Assembly: GCA_964293305.1 (NCBI GenBank)
Contig: CAXYYO010000030.1
Coordinates: forward strand, 1 to 38,882
Length of the DNA stretch: 38,882 bases
Reading direction: 5' to 3'
From: CALAGJ01 sp964293305
GTDB taxonomy: Bacteria; Bacteroidota; Bacteroidia; Chitinophagales; Chitinophagaceae
The notes under the pieces were generated by a model that saw nothing but the letters and a program-made list of their open reading frames with translations, made no database searches and was not told the DNA's origin. Positions 33,541-38,882 of the stretch are shown piece by piece (position 1 is the stretch's first letter; every line of letters begins with the position of its first letter). The translations under genes were made by a program, and so were the position numbers.

Positions 33541-36500
33541 TTATTGTTTTACAGGAAAATCGCTACCGAAACCAAAACTGGCAGGATATTGTGCAGTGCC
33601 TCTGTATTTTTTCATTAGCTCTGGCATAGCGTTTTGTAAATAGTTTTTTAAACCATTTACAGTAATCATATTGTTCTGAGATGCAGCCCCTTTTAATGCC
33701 TCCAATAAAACATAAGTAAATGCACCATGACCCAATGCTTCAAATTCATTGGCAAATTGTTTACTACCACTTGCTGCCATCCAATGCGTACCTGTACTTC
33801 GGGCTAAGAGGGCAATACTCCGCTGCTGCCCTGCTTCCGCCTGCAATAGATTATCAAAAGCTCCTGCACTTTGACAGGCATCTAAAATGAAGACCTGCTT
33901 TTGCGCAGCAATATCAATAGCATACTGCTGTAGCTGTGCCGCAGATATCCCTTTTGCTTCTAACTCAGCTTGTACATTTTTTAAATCACTAATATCTTTG
34001 GGCACTAAATAAAATGCTTGATCTGTACCAATAACACCATGACCGGCATAGTAAAAAATAAATACATCTTGTGGTTTTGCATTACTGCTAATGTCATCAA
34101 ATGCCTTAGCTATTGCAGATCTGTCGGCTTTTTGATCTGTTATAAAATAGGTATCCACTTTGCTTACTAATTGTTGTGCGTCTTTTTGAATTTCTTCTTT
34201 AAAAGAAGATGCATCTGCTAGGGCATAATCCAAATGTAATTTTTTATTGTCATATTCATTGATACCAACAACCAGCAAGTGAACTGTGGCATTCCTATCA
34301 ACAGGTGCTACAGTAGCTTCATAGATGGTATTGTTTGGTGGGTTACTTTCGTTGGTCTTCTTATATACAATTGACATCAAATCCGGATTACTTTCCGTAC
34401 GTTGTTCATTAAGGGCAATAGCTCTAAATATATTTTCGCCTGGCAGCAGGCTTACGGTGTATTTTTTTTCAGTTTGGAATGTGTTACTAGCTACATCATC
34501 AGCCACGGCAAGGTTTCTATTGCTTACACTCAATGCTTTGCCATTTTGATATAAGCGTATTTCATCAATTTTACTACCAATGCTGCTTGCCTTCACCACA
34601 AATTCGGCAGTGCCATTCGTATTATCATAACTTTGTATATCATCAGATACTAAAAGATTTCTTGTAGCCTGTTCATAGATAATTTTTACGGTGGGTGCAC
34701 TACTTAATTTATCAATATCATCAACCGCTTCCAATATTTCTCCACTGAGTAATCTTGTAATCAAATCAGGGGTATAATAATGCTCATATAAGTTTTGTAG
34801 CGGAATGATGTCTGTGCCTTTTGTAAAATATAGTTTATTGATAGCATCCTGTGAGCCATCAAATCTGCCATCAGGGGTTACTGCAAGCCATTCATCGTTA
34901 TAGGAGTATAAATCCACTATTTTCTTGCCAGTTTGCACTTCCCATATTGATGTAATATCATGTACATCTACCGTAATCACATATTTTCCATCAGGCAGTA
35001 ATCCTATAAAATAAAATCCATTATCGGTATTGCCAATATTCTGAATAAAGTCCCCTGTTTCTAGGTTAACCACTTTTGCCGGAGCATCACTACGTACAGC
35101 TTCTATTAAAGCCATTGTGCCATTAGCACTCAATTGAAAATGATTTATGTATGGTTTAGAGCTACCACTTAGTTTATAATTATTTTTTTGTAATTGGCCA
35201 TTGATATTATAAGTATTGATTTCATTGCCGGAGGCAATAATAATTTCATTATTACTTTTGAATGCTATGCCGGCAGGCTTGTAATTATTTCCTCCTGGGG
35301 TGGAAATGGAAGCAATAAGATTACCCGTTTCCGATTCATATAGAATTACGGTACCATTTTCATAGGAGATGGCTATTAATTTTTCATCGGGTGAAAATGC
35401 ACTACCATTAGGTTTAGTATCATCTTTTTTCCAAATTACAGCTCTTAATCTTGTGTCGTAGAGAAATACATTAAAATCTCCATTTTCCCAAGTGCAGATA
35501 TAATTTTCATTAGTAGAAACACTAACTCCATCTGGCTCGTAGAATTCATCGTAAGGCAATGTCATTTTTTCGTTGCCCGTACGTGTATCCACAACTTTAA
35601 GGGGTTTACCATAAGCTACAGTATTACCATCTGGGCTAAAGCCAAATCCTTTATATTTTGTGCCCATGTTAAATGATTTAATAACACGTCCTTCTTCTAA
35701 ATTCCAAATTCTCAAAGGAGATTTACTACCATACTGCCCAAAAACGGGTGTGGCAGCAGCGGTGGCACCATGGTAGCCATCTTGATAGTCTCCAGTAAAT
35801 GTAATATCCTTACTCGCAGTTAGTGGGTTAAATCTTGTAATACGAAATTCACTACGCCATTCATCCCACACATAAGCCATACCACCCGCCACAATCATAT
35901 CTGTGCCATAACCATCTTTCATATTGATGGATTTGCCTACTTTTTCTCCTGTGGTTATATTGTATAGTTCAATTAAATTTTCATGAAGGGTAATCAAAAA
36001 TTTTCCATCTGATGTAAAACCAAAATCATCAAAACTTTCATTACTTTTTACAGACCAGGCTACATTTTGTGAAGCAATATCAAAACATACAATGCCAAAA
36101 TCGGGACCCACTAAAGTGATTAATTTTTTACCGTCTGGGCTAAACTGATAGCGTCTTACTTCTCCAAAGGGCGGCTTTATGTCAAATATTTTTTTACCAA
36201 CTTTCTTACTGCCACCTTCACCAGGTCTTAATTCATTTACACTTACTTTATAAAAATTGACTGCAGCACAATACTGCTCATCGGGGCTTGTGTATATGGT
36301 GAGTTGCAGTTTTTTATTATCGGGTAGTATTGTTTGTACAACATTTAGCGTAGCTGCATCCAAAATTCTAAGTTCACCATCTCCACCACTTGCATATATA
36401 TATTTCCCATCTTTACTTACCCTTATCCTATAAACATCTTTTAAAGTAACATGCCCTGTTCGCTCACCTACTTCAATATTATATTTTATAAGTGTATCCT

Positions 36501-36792
36501 GTGGGTACTCTTGAATCTGAATAGCAATTGTTTTATTATCTGGGAACCAGCTTATGGATTCAATTTCAGCACTAGTACTTATTTTTCTGAGCTGAGATCC
36601 ATTGATAGCATTCCAAATAATCAGATCACTGTAATCTGCACTGGCCATCCATTTGCCATTGGGCGAAACCGCAATATTACGTGGTGTGCTAAGGTGACCG
36701 GATGGTACGGTGAGCACTGTTTGCTGTGCCTGTATTTGCATACATGCTAACAGAAAGAAAATTACTATACTGATTTTTTTATTCAGAATCAT
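33541..36792 (-). CDS. Exported WD40-repeat caspase-like (C14) protease
   Basis: A 1083-residue protein. Residues 1-23 are a signal peptide ending in QIQAQ; a possible lipobox LLAC lies inside it. Residues about 30-640 are WD40/propeller repeats (SPNGKWMASADYSDLIIWN is one). A linker with an Ig-like segment follows (about 690-800), holding TRNLLVSDD (710-718) and SNRNLAVADD (757-766) with IDEIR (742-746) between them. The C-terminal caspase-fold domain begins near VHLLVVGINEYDN and has the catalytic pair His918 (YYAGHG) and Cys973 (DACQSAG). Bacterial relatives often cut after Arg or Lys, but specificity cannot be read here. It is encoded 107 bases behind the papain-like protease gene, with a terminator between, and shares the RNL motif with it. 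Confidence 0.9.
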   Translation of the reverse strand: MILNKKISIVIFFLLACMQIQAQQTVLTVPSGHLSTPRNIAVSPNGKWMASADYSDLIIWNAINGSQLRKISTSAEIESISWFPDNKTIAIQIQEYPQDTLIKYNIEVGERTGHVTLKDVYRIRVSKDGKYIYASGGDGELRILDAATLNVVQTILPDNKKLQLTIYTSPDEQYCAAVNFYKVSVNELRPGEGGSKKVGKKIFDIKPPFGEVRRYQFSPDGKKLITLVGPDFGIVCFDIASQNVAWSVKSNESFDDFGFTSDGKFLITLHENLIELYNITTGEKVGKSINMKDGYGTDMIVAGGMAYVWDEWRSEFRITRFNPLTASKDITFTGDYQDGYHGATAAATPVFGQYGSKSPLRIWNLEEGRVIKSFNMGTKYKGFGFSPDGNTVAYGKPLKVVDTRTGNEKMTLPYDEFYEPDGVSVSTNENYICTWENGDFNVFLYDTRLRAVIWKKDDTKPNGSAFSPDEKLIAISYENGTVILYESETGNLIASISTPGGNNYKPAGIAFKSNNEIIIASGNEINTYNINGQLQKNNYKLSGSSKPYINHFQLSANGTMALIEAVRSDAPAKVVNLETGDFIQNIGNTDNGFYFIGLLPDGKYVITVDVHDITSIWEVQTGKKIVDLYSYNDEWLAVTPDGRFDGSQDAINKLYFTKGTDIIPLQNLYEHYYTPDLITRLLSGEILEAVDDIDKLSSAPTVKIIYEQATRNLLVSDDIQSYDNTNGTAEFVVKASSIGSKIDEIRLYQNGKALSVSNRNLAVADDVASNTFQTEKKYTVSLLPGENIFRAIALNEQRTESNPDLMSIVYKKTNESNPPNNTIYEATVAPVDRNATVHLLVVGINEYDNKKLHLDYALADASSFKEEIQKDAQQLVSKVDTYFITDQKADRSAIAKAFDDISSNAKPQDVFIFYYAGHGVIGTDQAFYLVPKDISDLKNVQAELEAKGISAAQLQQYAIDIAAQKQVFILDACQSAGAFDNLLQAEAGQQRSIALLARSTGTHWMAASGSKQFANEFEALGHGAFTYVLLEALKGAASQNNMITVNGLKNYLQNAMPELMKKYRGTAQYPASFGFGSDFPVKQ

Positions 36793-36821
36793 AGCTAAAC
36801 TATTACTTTAAAGTGTTGCAT

Positions 36822-36870
36822 AAAAAAAGAATTATTGATATGCACTATGGACACACCAATAATTCTTTTT
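36822..36870 (-). terminator. Terminator between the C1A protease and caspase genes
   Basis: A perfect 14-bp inverted repeat, CAATAATTCTTTTT and AAAAAGAATTATTG (36857-36870 and 36824-36837), around a 19-base loop. On the - strand the hairpin is followed by seven T, 30 bases past the C1A protease stop. The stem is AT-rich, so read-through into the caspase gene is possible. Confidence 0.65.
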
Positions 36871-36899
36871 ACGAAAAAATATTTTCTACTAACGGATTA

Positions 36900-38579
36900 T
36901 TAGTTGTGCGATAATTCTATCATCAATGGTACAACAGTACCCGTAGAATTTGTATTATTTTCATCACCATTATCATCGGCTACCATCAAGTTTCTAGTGG
37001 TTGTTTTATTAACAGAAAAACCTACCTGATACGTATCGTAATTAATTTCAGATTTATCAATCAATTTATTACCAAGTGCTTGCATAATTTTCTTACTTAG
37101 ACCACCATTCATGTTACTCATTTTATTGGCTATTTCAGTAGCATTTAATTTTTCTTTTGAATATAAAATAAGTAAATAGTCTGTGCCTTTTTGATCATCC
37201 ATTTTTACCACTTTACTATCGGATGGAAAAGCAACAACACTATTAGAACCTATATGTGTACTCATAAGATCATCAAAAGGTAATATTCGATTTACTTGAC
37301 CAGTAAGATCTGTGGCAAAAGCATAAATATAGCAGTCCTCATCAGTGGAAATATAGAAACGAAATTTAGTACCAGATGTATAAGTTTCATTCATGCGGTA
37401 GGCCACTAAATCTTCTTTTTCGCCTGAATTATCATTTTCCACCACAAGATTTCTGGTTGAAATTTTTGACACAGGCATTGCAGTACCAGTATTGAGTGTA
37501 AATTCAACATTACCACTTAGAGAAAATCGAACTTCATCTATTTGTTCTGGTTCCGGTGTGGGTGCTGGTTTGGGTTCAGGGTCTGGTATTGGTTTTGGAT
37601 CGGGTGCTGGCTCTGGACTTGGATCAGGAGCAGGTTCTTCATTTCTTTTTTCCTCTGGCACCGGTGTAAACGGATCAGCAAATGGCTGTAAAGCAACTGC
37701 ACACCATTGGGTAAAATCTTTATAACGCATCCATACAAATCCACCATCTGCCCAGTCTGTACCCCAACTATTGAGTACCCTAAATGCGCCACCAAATTTA
37801 TCATCATCATATCCCACAACGGTCATAGCATGGCCGCTATGTTGCCAATCGCTTGGTGTATCTAATGCTGGATCTGTAGTCCATACCTCTGTGGTTATCC
37901 TAAAAAATGTTTCAGGCAAAAAGAATGCGCAAGACACAGGCGAACCTTCTAATAGTGCTTTTTTGGTACTTGATATTGCTTCTTCTTCACTCAATACAAA
38001 AAGATCTGTAGTAAGCATACCCGGCTGGGCAAATAAGATAGAATAATCATCAATTTTATACAATGCAGCCGTTTGTTTTATATCGTCTGTAATGGTATAA
38101 TTACAGCTATAAGGTACAGCAGATTGAAAAGCATCCCCATTTTCATTCATAGTGCGTAATGCAGTAATAGGGTCGCTTCCATTTTGGCAATCATTATCCC
38201 CTACATTCTTTATTTGCTCATAAAGATAAGTAGCTGAAAAAGCATATTTATCTATAACAGATTTGTCTGTAATATCATGCGTTTTAGCATAAAGTATGGT
38301 ACCCACTCCATAAGCATTTGCAAAAGCCACACAGGTACCATGATTACCTTGATCGCCTGGAGTTGGACAATATTTTTCTAATGAATAACTGGAAGGCATT
38401 CCTCTAAAACTGCGAAAAGATAGTGGCAGTTTTTTAGGAGTTTTCATAATAGTAGCAGGGTTAATATTTGCCCCGGTTGACCTTCTCTGGCCATTAACAG
38501 TTGTACTGATAAATACTACTACTAGCAAGTAAAAGAAAATGTATTTGACCTTCCTTTGAATGCTTTGAAATGATTTCAT
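36900..38579 (-). CDS. Exported papain-like (C1A) cysteine protease with DUF4384-like tail
   Basis: A 559-residue protein from the ATG at 38579 (MKSFQSIQRKVKYIFFYLL); an earlier in-frame start would put residues ahead of the signal peptide. Residues 1-31 are the signal segment. The catalytic set is Gln77, Cys83 (GDQGNHGTCVAF, with Val where papain has Trp), His250 (SGHAMTVVGYD) and Asn270 (LNSWGTDW). No I29-type inhibitor prodomain fits in the short lead (32-64). A Pro/Asp/Glu linker (316-345) follows, then IDEVR (347-351), STRNLVVEND (374-383), a DUF4384-like domain (about 400-480) and TTRNLMVADD (527-536). Its substrates are unknown; the shared motif with the caspase gene next door suggests they act together. 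Confidence 0.88.
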   Translation of the reverse strand: MKSFQSIQRKVKYIFFYLLVVVFISTTVNGQRRSTGANINPATIMKTPKKLPLSFRSFRGMPSSYSLEKYCPTPGDQGNHGTCVAFANAYGVGTILYAKTHDITDKSVIDKYAFSATYLYEQIKNVGDNDCQNGSDPITALRTMNENGDAFQSAVPYSCNYTITDDIKQTAALYKIDDYSILFAQPGMLTTDLFVLSEEEAISSTKKALLEGSPVSCAFFLPETFFRITTEVWTTDPALDTPSDWQHSGHAMTVVGYDDDKFGGAFRVLNSWGTDWADGGFVWMRYKDFTQWCAVALQPFADPFTPVPEEKRNEEPAPDPSPEPAPDPKPIPDPEPKPAPTPEPEQIDEVRFSLSGNVEFTLNTGTAMPVSKISTRNLVVENDNSGEKEDLVAYRMNETYTSGTKFRFYISTDEDCYIYAFATDLTGQVNRILPFDDLMSTHIGSNSVVAFPSDSKVVKMDDQKGTDYLLILYSKEKLNATEIANKMSNMNGGLSKKIMQALGNKLIDKSEINYDTYQVGFSVNKTTTRNLMVADDNGDENNTNSTGTVVPLMIELSHN

Positions 38580-38882
38580 TTTAAATATATTATGATGGCA
38601 AATTTGGTGAAAATCAACAAGAAGCACATACCTTGACTAGGGTATTTTATTTTTTCACCTTCTATCCGGGTTTTGCCGTTGAAGTTTTTTCACAAGCCCA
38701 AAGCAATGCCTATATAAGCGTTTGAGTCCTATTTTAAGGTTACAATCGTTCACTATTTTTTTGCTATAAAAGCAATTCCCTACAGCTATTTCCAGCACTT
38801 TAACTTTTAGTTTCAATATTAATTGCACATTTTGGGCTAAAGTGAAAAATTTAAGGAACAGTTTAGGGCCTGCCCCTGCGGG
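38580..38882. other. Gene-free right edge of the window
   Basis: 303 bases without a gene I can support. A CAaaTTTG half-match to the -7 box lies at 38599-38606, 20 bases before the C1A start. The last bases (GCCCCTGCGGG) resemble the palindromic repeat at the left edge. Confidence 0.45.

Noticed and set aside
1..38882. tRNA genes, CRISPR arrays, insertion sequences, phage or defence genes
   Set aside because: No cloverleaf with a GGTTCRAATCC-like arm, no regularly spaced repeats and no transposase or integrase motif was seen. The CPBP protease and caspase could recall abortive-infection systems, but both have ordinary neighbours, and the caspase carries a signal peptide, which argues against an intracellular defence role.

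Overview
The window reads as chromosomal DNA of a Bacteroidota bacterium, most like the Chitinophagaceae/Sphingobacteriia side of the phylum. The evidence is low GC; a Por (type IX) secretion C-terminal sorting domain on the first gene; signal peptides ending in A-x-A-Q or similar; DUF5916, DUF547, DUF2007 and DUF3298 proteins; a rimP-nusA-infB block with a short NusA; and repeated TAnnTTTG -7 boxes typical of the Bacteroidota primary sigma factor. No tRNA, rRNA, CRISPR array, transposase or phage gene was seen. The genus assignment is inference.

Layout. 1-378: gene-free edge with short dispersed repeats. 379-6722: three large exported proteins on the + strand (NHL-repeat T9SS cargo, DUF5916 outer-membrane protein, iduronate-sulfatase-like enzyme). 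6767-15513: mostly housekeeping and conserved genes on both strands (DUF547, NTF2-like, BamA/TamA-like barrel, HemW, DUF2007, CPBP protease, DusB, DUF3298 lipoprotein, GNAT-like protein). 15514-16073: 560 bp without a gene. 16074-21903: a tight six-gene + strand operon GT4 - sulfotransferase - CysQ - sulfotransferase - GT4 - sulfotransferase. 21940-25740: metallo-beta-lactamase-fold hydrolase (-), a Pif1-like helicase with HRDC and HTH tail, and a DUF1569 protein. 25981-30943: infB, nusA and rimP on the - strand, transcribed from a textbook promoter near 31000. 31069-33271: ccmB and a mitochondrial-type citrate synthase. 33541-38579: two exported cysteine proteases of unrelated folds side by side on the - strand, a WD40-caspase and a papain-like (C1A) protease.

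How genes work together. The six-gene operon looks like a dedicated route to a sulfated glycan or glycolipid. Two related GT4 enzymes would add sugars, three different sulfotransferases would add sulfate from PAPS, and CysQ would remove the inhibitory by-product PAP. No PAPS-forming genes, flippase or polymerase are in the window, so the pathway is incomplete here. The two cysteine proteases at the right end share a short module (IDE[IV]R followed by RNLxVx[DN]D; the RNL motif occurs twice in each protein), which suggests a functional link, possibly protease-on-protease processing. These two loci are the best candidates for undescribed biology. Smaller points are an intrinsic-terminator-like hairpin in the rimP leader, facing overlapping promoters between dusB and the CPBP gene, and a possible one-base frameshift that removes the signal peptide of the DUF547 protein.
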